From Candidatus Scalindua sp. (GTDB lineage: Bacteria; Planctomycetota; Brocadiia; Brocadiales; Scalinduaceae): 32,745 bases of DNA. This document shows positions 8,793 to 15,571 of the stretch, piece by piece. The stretch lies in the NCBI GenBank assembly GCA_021777035.1, contig JAIQZR010000156.1, forward strand, positions 1 to 32,745, written 5' to 3'. Position 1 is the first letter of the stretch. Every line of letters begins with the position of its first letter. A model generated the notes under the pieces. The model did not search any database, was not told where the DNA came from, and was given only the letters and a program-made list of their open reading frames with translations. The position numbers were made by a program, and so were the translations under genes.

Positions 8793-9524
8793 CTATTTAT
8801 CTACTTTCTCTGATGGCCAGTAATAGGCATCCGGGGTGTCCCTTGCACCAAAAATAGCCGTTCCCACACGCACCATATTAGCTCCCTCTTCGATAGCAAT
8901 GTGATAATCTCCTGACATCCCCATGGAAAGGTACTCCATCTCCACACCATCAATACCCTCTTCGATAACAGAGTCATGAATTCCTTTTAATAACTTGAAA
9001 CACTTCCGTATCTTTACCTCATTATCGGTAAAGAGACCAATGGTCATCAACCCACGGACCCTCAGTGTATCATATCGTGATGCCTCCTTTATCAGTGAAA
9101 TTGCCTCCTCGGGAGCAACCCCATATTTGCTCTCTTCATAAGAGGTATTAACCTGTATCAATACGTCCATAGAACGACCTTCACTCACAAGACGTTTATC
9201 CAGTTTCTCAACCAGACTCATGCGGTCTACAGAGTGGATCATATCCGCAAATTTCAATACATCCTTAACTTTATTCGTCTGCAAATGTCCGATAAAATGC
9301 CAGGCCGCATCCTCATCTTTCAACACGTCATATTTTCTCAGCGCCTCCTGGATCTTGTTTTCCGCAATAATACCACCACCATTTCGAACAGCCTCTCGTA
9401 TCCGTTCTACATCAACAGTCTTTGTTGCCATAACTAATGTAATATCTTCCGGCTTCTTACCAATCTTTTCGGCAGCATCCGCAATTTTCCGTTTCACTTT
9501 TTCCAGATTTTCTTTAATTGACAT
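8793..9524 (-). CDS. yggS: YggS/PLPHP family pyridoxal-phosphate homeostasis protein
   Basis: This is a small cytoplasmic PLP-binding protein implicated in vitamin B6 and amino-acid homeostasis; it has no firmly assigned enzymatic reaction. The fold-type III barrel motifs are visible: LVMATKTVD with the PLP lysine at residue 35, AENKIQEALRK, WHFIGHLQTNKVK, IQVNTSYEESKYG, LMTIG, LSMGMSGDYHIAIEEGANMVRVGTAIFG. The ATG at 9524 with an upstream GGAGA gives 243 residues, the usual size. The frame is open further upstream to 9668, but that extension lacks family similarity. It is convergent with cysH. Confidence 0.92.
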   Translation of the reverse strand: MSIKENLEKVKRKIADAAEKIGKKPEDITLVMATKTVDVERIREAVRNGGGIIAENKIQEALRKYDVLKDEDAAWHFIGHLQTNKVKDVLKFADMIHSVDRMSLVEKLDKRLVSEGRSMDVLIQVNTSYEESKYGVAPEEAISLIKEASRYDTLRVRGLMTIGLFTDNEVKIRKCFKLLKGIHDSVIEEGIDGVEMEYLSMGMSGDYHIAIEEGANMVRVGTAIFGARDTPDAYYWPSEKVDK

Positions 9525-9694
9525 AATTTCTCCAATCCTATTGTTAATCCCATATAAAACCAATTGTTGATTTGAATTATACCATGTATCCGATACGACA
9601 TGTTTATAAATTTGTAAAACAACATTTGTTACGCCAAGTACACTCCGTACTATAATCGTTGACAGCATGGTTGGATGTGGGTGAGACGGATGAA

Positions 9695-9716
9695 GGCACG
9701 AGCATTGTGCCCCTAC
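9695..9716 (-). repeat. REP-like GTAG hairpin, copy in minus orientation
   Basis: Read on the minus strand this is GTAG followed by GGGCACAA, a short loop and TCGTGCC, an imperfect hairpin nearly identical to the element at 16733-16756. The GTAG foot plus hairpin is the diagnostic architecture of REP sequences. It lies about 50 bp from the end of a RAYT transposase relic, as expected for its cognate mobiliser. Confidence 0.6.
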
Positions 9717-9764
9717 GGTGGAATGCGTTATCTCTTATATACTGCGTGTGCAATTCACAACTAT

Positions 9765-10013
9765 TTAATCCCTGTAATATTTGTCTTCCAGCCATCTCTC
9801 CCGGTTATACTTAATATATTCTGATATTTGGCCATACGATTTATCATTCCGTGTAACGTGTTCGTAATAACCACGCTGCCAAACCGGATGCCCAGGGGTG
9901 TTCCGGGTCTTATTTATCTGCTTTGTGACCGTTGATTTAAACCCACGAACAATTGTCGGTACTGTATTTGACGTTGGCTTGCCGAATTGTTCCGTCGTAT
10001 TGACACGTCTCAT
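9765..10013 (-). pseudogene. C-terminal relic of a REP-associated tyrosine transposase (RAYT, Y1_Tnp)
   Basis: The 82-residue frame matches the end of RAYT/IS200-like Y1 transposases. It keeps the segment GHPVWQRGYYEHV, which carries the catalytic tyrosine, and the terminal ISEYIKYNRERWLEDKYY. The N-terminal half with the HUH histidines is absent, and the fragment abuts the end of the neighbouring permease gene. The apparent ATG at 10013 therefore need not be a real start. It is a broken gene, inferred to be a remnant of the enzyme that spread the GTAG hairpins. Confidence 0.75.
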
Positions 10014-10030
10014 CGTGTCTATACGATATT

Positions 10031-10741
10031 TTATCTGGTAAAATTAGACCTGACCAGCGTCAGAAAACAGACCGATGAAATTCCAGCGGAACCAAATATC
10101 ATGCACATAACCATGATCTGATACCTCGCCGCGATAAACGGTGAAACCCCGGATAAGATCTGCCCCGTCATCATGCCTGGCAATGAAACCAGGCCTACCG
10201 CAAACAGAGAGTTTGTAATAGGTATAAGAGACGCACGAAGCGCTATAACACGTGCCTTGTCATACGGTACACTCCTCTCGACTTCAGCATCCAACCTCTC
10301 CAGCGCAATGCTGACACTATTCATAGCATTAGCGAAAATCATCCCGGCAAGCGGAACAACATAACTCGGCAGATACCACGGATGCAGTTCAAGGACCCCC
10401 TGCGTTATTAGCAGTAAGATTACACCTCCACCAACTGAAATAGAGCAGAACGATTTCAGATACAGTACCCTGCGGGGGATTTTCACCGTACGCAGAGCGA
10501 TCCAACTAGACGCAAAAAGCATAATCGCCAGAACCGCGACAACGATCAGATAGCTATCTGATTTGAAAATAAATATCAGAAAATATCCTATCAGCAGAAG
10601 CTGAATGAACATCCTGAAGATGGCGTAAAGCGAGTTCCCATAACCAAGCCCCCATTTCCAGAGAACCCCGACAACCTCTATAGCCGGAATGAAAGCCAAC
10701 ATCAGATTAATAAACGGAATTGTATGTACTGTGTGATTCAT
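10031..10741 (-). CDS. fetB: UPF0014 family membrane protein (FetB-like ABC permease)
   Basis: This is a multi-pass inner-membrane protein of about 236 residues with roughly six or seven hydrophobic segments. It is the permease half of the FetAB/YbbLM type exporter linked to iron homeostasis in E. coli. The family signature VSLPGMMTGQILSG is near residues 185-198, with the RASLIPITNSL loop just before it. The usual ATP-binding partner FetA is not adjacent on either side, and instead RAYT relics flank the gene. The transported substrate is unknown here. The ATG at 10741 is the first plausible start. Confidence 0.82.
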   Translation of the reverse strand: MNHTVHTIPFINLMLAFIPAIEVVGVLWKWGLGYGNSLYAIFRMFIQLLLIGYFLIFIFKSDSYLIVVAVLAIMLFASSWIALRTVKIPRRVLYLKSFCSISVGGGVILLLITQGVLELHPWYLPSYVVPLAGMIFANAMNSVSIALERLDAEVERSVPYDKARVIALRASLIPITNSLFAVGLVSLPGMMTGQILSGVSPFIAARYQIMVMCMIFGSAGISSVCFLTLVRSNFTR

Positions 10742-10779
10742 GATCTACCATCAAAATTACATTTATACCATGTTCTTTA

Positions 10780-10812
10780 CCGCTTAGGAAAGCAGGAAAT
10801 ACAGCAAAAAAG
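10780..10812. repeat. Partial copy of the left end of the 176-bp repeat
   Basis: It begins with the exact 19-bp terminus CCGCTTAGGAAAGCAGGAA and continues with about 14 further bases that match the repeats at 11890 and 12505 at all but about three positions. It lies between the FetB-like gene and the second RAYT relic. It is either a decayed insertion or the left boundary of a larger unit ending near 11868. Confidence 0.65.
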
Positions 10813-10879
10813 ATTTTGAAACTTACACATTGTAACCATACCCACAACGAAGAATAGCTGGCATTGTAGTTAATGCTTG

Positions 10880-10945
10880 CCAAATAATATTTGTCTTCCA
10901 CCCATTCTACCGGATTATACCTGATATATTCTGATGTTATGCGAA
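10880..10945 (-). pseudogene. Second, shorter RAYT transposase C-terminal relic
   Basis: The minus strand encodes SEYIRYNPVEWVEDKYY, homologous to the last residues of the relic at 9765-10013. At DNA level 10886-10935 aligns without gaps to 9776-9825, with most bases identical. Nothing of the catalytic region remains. Together the two relics bracket the FetB-like gene in the same orientation. Confidence 0.6.
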
Positions 10946-11077
10946 TTTAAGAAAATGAAAAGGCTATCGTTCTTCAAGACTGGGGTCCCAATGGCAAGTT
11001 ATCTATAAAGTCCTGAAAAACTTCTTCAAAGTTTACGTTTTTGAAATTAACCCACACAAATATTAGGAACTAACATT

Positions 11078-11344
11078 ATGAAAACAAATATAGACTCATT
11101 CGTAAAAGCCAAGGTAAATGTCAGTATTACACCAGGAGAAATGTTAAAGACTTTGAGGGAATTACAGGGATTGAGTCAGAAAGAGTTGTCAGAAATTACC
11201 GGAATAAGCCAATCTAACATTTCAGCCTTAGAAACAAATATCCGTAACATTGGTCGAGACAGGGCACTGGTATTGGCAAATGCACTAAAGGTACACCCAG
11301 CCGTTATACTATTCCCTGATTACAGCATGGAAACTGCTGTTTAG
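11078..11344 (+). CDS. XRE-family helix-turn-helix regulator, antitoxin-like
   Basis: This is an 88-residue protein with a central Cro/CI-type HTH (TLRELQGLSQKELSEITG then ISQSNISALE, about residues 26-57). The short N-terminal segment and small size resemble antitoxins of HigA type, which repress their own operon. AGGA precedes the ATG at suitable spacing. No RelE/HigB-like toxin frame is visible upstream (10946-11077) or downstream (11345-11626), so it stands alone. It lies in the accessory island between copies of the 19-bp-end repeats. It could equally be a solitary transcription factor. Confidence 0.75.
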   Translation: MKTNIDSFVKAKVNVSITPGEMLKTLRELQGLSQKELSEITGISQSNISALETNIRNIGRDRALVLANALKVHPAVILFPDYSMETAV

Positions 11345-11626
11345 AATTTATACTTGTTTTTAAGACAAAAACTACATAATCCAAATATTCACCTAAGCTG
11401 ACAAGAATATTTAATCGTCAAACTTGTACCCTAATAATTAATAAAAAGTTAGCCTAACCTTCATTCTGTCAGTAACTCAACAAGTTTTTAAACAATACGA
11501 TAGGTTGTTATTGTGACTGTAGTTCGACCTGTGAAAATCGGTGTTGAATCGTCTATTCTAATAATACCGCGTGTATGATTTGGCATATTTACCGATCCAC
11601 TTCTCAATGAAACGATGTTTATACCA
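11345..11626. other. Intergenic stretch without recognised features
   Basis: This 282-bp AT-rich region lies between the XRE gene and the convergent small lipoprotein gene. No coding frame with a start and ribosome binding site, RNA gene or strong hairpin was recognised. Confidence 0.5.
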
Positions 11627-11827
11627 TTAAAACGGGGCCTTATCAACTGTATCAGCGACCTCATCAACTACATTGTGGACTGTGTTTCCTGCTACCGGTA
11701 CTGAAGAGACAACGGCGCCGGTTACACGCATGGGTACAGTCACCACTTTTGTTACGAAACATCCGCCTAACAGTATTAAATGTAAGAGCAAAACCATGGC
11801 AATCGATACAAACTCTCTTTTTTTCAT
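11627..11827 (-). CDS. Small DUF6726-like lipoprotein
   Basis: The 66-residue protein starts with basic residues (MKKREF), a hydrophobic stretch and a lipobox LLGGC with the cysteine near residue 23, so it is predicted to be a lipid-anchored periplasmic protein of about 44 residues. The mature part (FVTKVVTVPMRVTGAVVSS, then VPVAGNTVHNVVDEVADTVD) resembles small lipoproteins grouped as DUF6726. No function is known. It sits inside the repeat-rich island, and a degenerate right end of the repeat lies just upstream of its start (11839-11868). Confidence 0.72.
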   Translation of the reverse strand: MKKREFVSIAMVLLLHLILLGGCFVTKVVTVPMRVTGAVVSSVPVAGNTVHNVVDEVADTVDKAPF

Positions 11828-11838
11828 TTCTTGTTTTA

Positions 11839-11868
11839 CCTCCCTGCAATCCCTGCCTTCCTTAAAGG
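11839..11868. repeat. Degenerate right end of the 176-bp repeat family
   Basis: About 23 of 30 bases match the right terminus of the repeats ending at 12065 and 12680, including the CTGCAAT-CCTGC-TTCCT core. Its orientation is that of a right end, facing the left end at 10780. It is a decayed copy. Confidence 0.45.
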
Positions 11869-11889
11869 TATCGCTTTTAAAATTTTTAA

Positions 11890-12065
11890 CCGCTTAGGAA
11901 AGCAGGAAATTCAGGAAAAAAACTATTGTTTACTTTTTTATCTCTCCCTGCTAATTCTAAACCTCCTTGACCACCATGTCCTTTTATCCGCTCAGGAAAG
12001 CAGGAAAAAACTATTGAATATAATTTCTTTGCTTTTCTTCCTGCAATTCCTGCTTTCCTAAGCGG
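11890..12065. repeat. 176-bp repeat copy A with 19-bp terminal inverted repeats
   Basis: The unit starts with CCGCTTAGGAAAGCAGGAA and ends with its perfect reverse complement (12047-12065). A third arm with one mismatch lies inside at 11988-12006, in the same direction as the left end, so 11988-12065 can form its own long hairpin. Copy B at 12505-12680 is the same length and differs at one base (A at 12013, G at 12628). It resembles a MITE-like non-autonomous element. No transposase gene of matching type is visible in the window. Confidence 0.85.
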
Positions 12066-12073
12066 CTCTTTCT

Positions 12074-12442
12074 TTACAAGATTACTCTTTTGATTTCTAA
12101 CGTCGGTTTTGAAAAATTCAGGATTAATCCATGTTTTTGATTTGTCGCTTTCAAATACGATCGAACTATTGCAAAATGTTCATTCGTCACTTCTTTTGTC
12201 GCCTTTAATTCAACAACCAATTTATTAAAAGCAAATATATCCAATCTATGTTTACCTATTTCCTCATTCTTGTAAAAAAGTGGTATTTCCCACTGTTTTT
12301 CATAGGGAATATGACAAGATTCAAATTCTATTGAAAGCGCATTTTCATAGACTGACTCAAGAAAACCGGGACCAAGGGTCTTATGCACTTCAATTGCCGC
12401 CGCAATAATCCTATCCGTCAGGTCTTCATGTTCCAGCTTCAT
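12074..12442 (-). CDS. GxxExxY protein (PDDEXK_3, PD-(D/E)XK nuclease-like)
   Basis: The 122-residue protein carries the family signature GFLESVY (GxxExxY) within LGPGFLESVYENAL near residues 24-37. A PD-(D/E)XK-like core follows: HRLDIFAF, then KLVVELKAT with the paired Glu-Leu-Lys. The last part (YLKATNQKHGLILNFSKPTLEIKRV) is also typical. The family is assigned to a nuclease superfamily by fold, but no cellular function is established to my knowledge. The ATG at 12442 follows a GGCGGG. The gene is enclosed by the two 176-bp repeats, with its stop only 8 bases outside copy A, so gene and repeats look like one cassette. Confidence 0.88.
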   Translation of the reverse strand: MKLEHEDLTDRIIAAAIEVHKTLGPGFLESVYENALSIEFESCHIPYEKQWEIPLFYKNEEIGKHRLDIFAFNKLVVELKATKEVTNEHFAIVRSYLKATNQKHGLILNFSKPTLEIKRVIL

Positions 12443-12504
12443 TTTTCCCGCCTTTCTAACTTCATTAAGAAGCTACGATTGTTGTTATACTAAAGAGATT
12501 ATTA

Positions 12505-12680
12505 CCGCTTAGGAAAGCAGGAAATTCAGGAAAAAAACTATTGTTTACTTTTTTATCTCTCCCTGCTAATTCTAAACCTCCTTGACCACCATGTCCTTTT
12601 ATCCGCTCAGGAAAGCAGGAAAAAACTGTTGAATATAATTTCTTTGCTTTTCTTCCTGCAATTCCTGCTTTCCTAAGCGG
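12505..12680. repeat. 176-bp repeat copy B with 19-bp terminal inverted repeats
   Basis: It is the second copy of the element at 11890-12065, in direct orientation and identical apart from one base. The terminal inverted repeats are at 12505-12523 and 12662-12680, with the internal arm at 12603-12621. Both copies are followed by CTCTT. Its right end contains the stop codon of the nicotinate phosphoribosyltransferase gene (12673-12675). With copy A it brackets the GxxExxY gene. Confidence 0.85.
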
Positions 12681-14040
12681 CTCTTGTTTTGTCCCTGACC
12701 TGCCTCAACCTTTTGCTGATAGTCACCGGGTATTCATTCTTACAATCCAAGTCCTTGAACTTGTCCGGTAGTTGAAAAATATTTCCCTCTGCGGTTTTCT
12801 GTATTTGTTGGACGGTTGGTATCTTACATATGATATTCCCTCTCTTCATAACCGGTCGTAAAAGTCTCTTGGCATCAAGATCTTCATCTACCAGGCCGAT
12901 TATGTCCTTTTTAAACATCCCTCTCTTATTGAGAAACCGGTAAACCTGTTTCTTTGACGGGCAAGTTGCCTTATCTTTACTTGTCTTCATTTTAGGGACG
13001 AATAGACCCTCTTTCTCCTGCTCAACCAGTTTATAGACCCCGCCGAGCGCGGGTGTGTCTTTCGAAGTGACCATCTCTGTCCCTACGCCAAATGAGTCAA
13101 TACACGCACCTTTGGCAAGCATTTTAGATATCTTGTACTCATTCAGGTCATTGCTTGCCGTAATCTTTACGTGTGACAAACCGGCATCGTCCAGTATCTT
13201 CCTTACCCTTTTACTTAATAGCGTAATATTACCACTGTCCAGCCTGACACCCTTCAGTTTCTTCCCTATCTTAGTAGCCAACTGCGCACCCTTAATGGTA
13301 TTGTATGTGTCTATCAAAAGAGTGGTGTTGTCTGGAAAAACCTTGTTAAAATCTTGAAATGATTCATATTCATCATCGTATGTCATGACCCATGAATGGG
13401 CAACTGTACCAATGGGAGGTATCCCCAACTCATAAGCCGCAAGGAGATTAGAGGTACCTACACAGCCGCCAATAAAACATGCCCTTGCGGCCAGTACCCC
13501 AGCCTGGGGGCCGTGTGCGCGCCTTGTCCCAAAATCTATTACCCCCCTGCCGTCAGCGAAATGTACTATTCTTGACGCCTTTGAGGCAACAAGTGTCTGA
13601 TAATTTATAATTGAGAGAAGATAGGTCTCAATTATCTGAGCCTCAATCATTGAGGCCGTTACCCTTACAATGGGTTCATTCGCGAAGATAACAGTACCCT
13701 CTGGGACAGCGTAGAGATCTCCATTGAAACTAAAAGCTTGAAGATAATCAAAAAATTCTCTGCTTATATTTTTAAAAACAGGAAGGCGCTTAAGATATTT
13801 TAAATACTCAGCCGTAAATTTCAGATTTTTAAGATAATAGATGGCCTGTTCAAGTCCGGCCGCTATGAGGTATGAACGTCTTTCAGGTAAGTCCCTGACA
13901 AACAGTTCAAAAGTTGATCTATGATCCATTTCACGTTCAAAATAACCGGCAGCCATAGTCAACTGATAGAGGTCAGTGGCCAAACATATATTTTCATCAG
14001 TCAAAAAGAGTGGTTTTGGGGTTCCGGTATTCTTTTTCAT
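12673..14040 (-). CDS. pncB: Nicotinate phosphoribosyltransferase
   Basis: PncB joins nicotinate to PRPP to give nicotinate mononucleotide, the entry of the Preiss-Handler NAD salvage route. Motifs are TDLYQLTMAAGYF near the N-terminus, the DFGTRRAHGPQAG loop, GTVAHSWVM, DTYNTIKGA and GVRLDSGN. The ATG at 14040 gives 455 residues. A TTG at 14073 would add 11 residues; neither has a clear ribosome binding site, and the ATG places the conserved start better. The last codons and the TAG stop lie at the border of repeat copy B, so the native C-terminus may have been replaced on insertion. nadE and nadB in the same window complete the NAD set. Confidence 0.92.
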   Translation of the reverse strand: MKKNTGTPKPLFLTDENICLATDLYQLTMAAGYFEREMDHRSTFELFVRDLPERRSYLIAAGLEQAIYYLKNLKFTAEYLKYLKRLPVFKNISREFFDYLQAFSFNGDLYAVPEGTVIFANEPIVRVTASMIEAQIIETYLLSIINYQTLVASKASRIVHFADGRGVIDFGTRRAHGPQAGVLAARACFIGGCVGTSNLLAAYELGIPPIGTVAHSWVMTYDDEYESFQDFNKVFPDNTTLLIDTYNTIKGAQLATKIGKKLKGVRLDSGNITLLSKRVRKILDDAGLSHVKITASNDLNEYKISKMLAKGACIDSFGVGTEMVTSKDTPALGGVYKLVEQEKEGLFVPKMKTSKDKATCPSKKQVYRFLNKRGMFKKDIIGLVDEDLDAKRLLRPVMKRGNIICKIPTVQQIQKTAEGNIFQLPDKFKDLDCKNEYPVTISKRLRQVRDKTRAA

Positions 14041-14143
14041 TTTTTTAGTACATAATGTGTAGACCGTTTGCAAAACTGGCCTTTAACCGTGTCACCGCTT
14101 AAACATGCATGATTACGGATGATGCACTCCATATTTCTTAATT

Positions 14144-14172
14144 TTTATAGCCTATTGCAAAAACATTGTAAA
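14144..14172 (-). promoter_or_regulatory. Sigma-70-like promoter for pncB
   Basis: On the minus strand TTTACA (14167-14172) and TATAAA (14144-14149) are spaced by exactly 17 bases, each with five of six consensus bases. The predicted leader to the ATG at 14040 is about 97 bases. Confidence 0.55.
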
Positions 14173-14346
14173 CCTGTTTTTTGGTACTATTTGAATAATT
14201 CTCACACAGAGGTCCAAAGATCACGAAGAGAGAAGGATGATTTGAAAAAACATAACAATAGACAATCGGTTGTCCCCTTGCCACTCTTAGCATATCTCTC
14301 TTATTTTAGTATCTTCATGTTATTATTAAATCACCTTAATCTTTGC

Positions 14347-14376
14347 GCACTCTGCATTGCATGAAGAGTGCTTTTT
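14347..14376 (+). terminator. Weak hairpin plus T-run, terminator-like
   Basis: GCACTCT (14347-14353) pairs with AGAGTGC (14365-14371) over an 11-base loop and is followed by five T. No obvious plus-strand transcript ends here, so it may shield the downstream promoter from read-through or be a relic. Confidence 0.35.
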
Positions 14377-14432
14377 CCTCTCTGTGTTCTATGTCTCAGT
14401 TTGATTTTTTCAAAAAGTTAAATTTCTGTATA

Positions 14433-14461
14433 TTGACACACATGTACGTATAGTTTATGCT
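14433..14461 (+). promoter_or_regulatory. Sigma-70-like promoter of the phosphonate-type operon
   Basis: A consensus TTGACA (14433-14438) and TATGCT (14456-14461) are spaced by 17 bases. The start codon of the first gene is at 14505, giving a leader of about 37 bases. No other promoter-like site is apparent between the next four genes, so this site probably drives the whole unit. Confidence 0.65.
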
Positions 14462-14504
14462 CTAGCATTGAATTTTCAACATACAACATTACTTTATTAC
14501 ATAA

Positions 14505-14996
14505 ATGCATAGATCTGAAGACTTTGCACGGAAATTAATAGACGCCGGTTACAATTTTTTCACTGGCGTTCCCTGTTCTATTATTGGGAACCTGATTACA
14601 ACTCTTACAAATATGCCTGACGTTACCTATGTTCCGGCTGTAAGGGAAGACGCTGCGGTCGGAGTTGCAAGTGGTGCGTATATGACAGGAAAAACACCGG
14701 TAGTTTTAATGCAGAACTCAGGGCTGGGTCAATGTTTAAATACCCTTACTTCCCTAAACCTCATTTACAAGCTTCCTTGCTTACTACTAGTCACGTGGCG
14801 TGGCTTCGAAGGCAAGGACGCACCAGAACATCTGGTGATGGGTAGAACGTGCAATAAACTACTTGATACGATCGGTATTTCGCACCATAGTTTCAACCAT
14901 GACAATATCAAAGTGCTCATAGATATGTCATATAAACTGATTACAGAAAACAAAGAGCCTATAGTCCTTTTCTTAAAAAAAGGAATAATTGATTGA
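14505..14996 (+). CDS. Phosphonopyruvate (or sulfopyruvate) decarboxylase alpha subunit, TPP-binding N-terminal domain
   Basis: This is the pyrimidine-binding half of a thiamine-diphosphate decarboxylase encoded as a separate 163-residue subunit. Motifs are FFTGVPCSIIGNL, VPAVREDAAVGVASGAYMTG with the conserved Glu, QNSGLGQCLNTLTSL and LVTWRG. These match both phosphonopyruvate decarboxylase (Ppd) and sulfopyruvate decarboxylase (ComD). The transaminase, nucleotidyltransferase and phosphatidyltransferase downstream favour phosphonopyruvate to phosphonoacetaldehyde. Its stop overlaps the TTG start of the beta subunit (TTGA), implying translational coupling and a heteromeric enzyme. Many Ppd enzymes are single chains, so the split form is notable. 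Confidence 0.82.
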   Translation: MHRSEDFARKLIDAGYNFFTGVPCSIIGNLITTLTNMPDVTYVPAVREDAAVGVASGAYMTGKTPVVLMQNSGLGQCLNTLTSLNLIYKLPCLLLVTWRGFEGKDAPEHLVMGRTCNKLLDTIGISHHSFNHDNIKVLIDMSYKLITENKEPIVLFLKKGIID

Positions 14997-15571
14997 ATTA
15001 CAGAGAAGCCATAACCACAATAATGGAATTACTGGACGATCAACTGGTTGTATGTGCGAATGGTTTGATAAGCAGAGAGACCTTTACGGTAAGAGACAGG
15101 ACTGAAAACTTTTACATGATCGGATCTATGGGAATGGCCTCGTCAATAGGTATGGGAGTTGCGTTAAGTATGCCTTCAAGAAAAACAGTTATTCTGGACG
15201 GTGACGGTAACCTGCTGATGAATCTTGGTTCATTACCAATGATAGGTTCTCTTCAACCAAAAAATCTTTTGCATATTGTACTGGACAATGAAGTTTATGC
15301 TTCTACAGGAAATCAACCAACTATTTCTAACGTTATAGAACTGGAAAAGATTGCAGAATCAGCCAGATATGTTTATGTAAAAAAAGTAGTAACTAATGAA
15401 AACCTGGAAAGAGAGATGGCTCATATACTGAAAAATAAAGGCCCATCATTCCTTCTGGTAAAAATATCTGATAACGGAGTAGAGAGAGATATTGGTAGGG
15501 TGACCCATACACCGGAACAGATTAAAGAGAGATTTATGTCAGCTATGAATTCCCTACACATTAAATTATAA
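14993..15571 (+). CDS. Phosphonopyruvate (or sulfopyruvate) decarboxylase beta subunit, TPP-binding C-terminal domain
   Basis: This is the diphosphate-binding half of the same enzyme, 192 residues. The ThDP motif GDGNLLMNLGSL is near residues 74-85, preceded by the SMGMASSIGMGVAL segment and followed by LDNEVYASTGNQPT, the stretch that closes the active site in Ppd-type enzymes. It begins with TTG at 14993, overlapping the alpha stop, with an AGGA upstream. It ends in TAATG overlap with the next gene. Substrate assignment rests on context, as for the alpha subunit. Confidence 0.82.
   Translation: MNYREAITTIMELLDDQLVVCANGLISRETFTVRDRTENFYMIGSMGMASSIGMGVALSMPSRKTVILDGDGNLLMNLGSLPMIGSLQPKNLLHIVLDNEVYASTGNQPTISNVIELEKIAESARYVYVKKVVTNENLEREMAHILKNKGPSFLLVKISDNGVERDIGRVTHTPEQIKERFMSAMNSLHIKL

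Larger units (their letters stand above)
14041..14504. other. Intergenic region between divergent pncB and the phosphonate-type operon
   Basis: This 464-bp stretch holds two promoters, one on each strand, and a hairpin near 14347-14371. Small open frames inside it lack ribosome binding sites or family features, and I regard them as chance. Confidence 0.6.

Noticed and set aside
9604-9795. 63-residue minus-strand frame between yggS and the RAYT relic
   Set aside because: It spans the REP hairpin, with no ribosome binding site and no similarity to known families.
11831-12061. 76-residue plus-strand frame through repeat copy A
   Set aside because: It runs through the terminal repeats and has low-complexity hydrophobic composition and no family features; it is a chance frame in the repeat.
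11890-12680. Multiple copies of a 19-bp sequence as a possible CRISPR array
   Set aside because: The arms occur in both orientations with irregular spacing, the spacers between the copies are themselves identical, and no cas genes are present.
14119-14364. 81-residue frame upstream of the phosphonate-type operon
   Set aside because: There is no convincing ribosome binding site or domain, and it overlaps the predicted pncB promoter on the other strand.
14505-15571. Acetolactate synthase subunits
   Set aside because: The proteins are far too short together, and the VPAVREDAA and STGNQPT motifs are those of phosphonopyruvate/sulfopyruvate decarboxylases.
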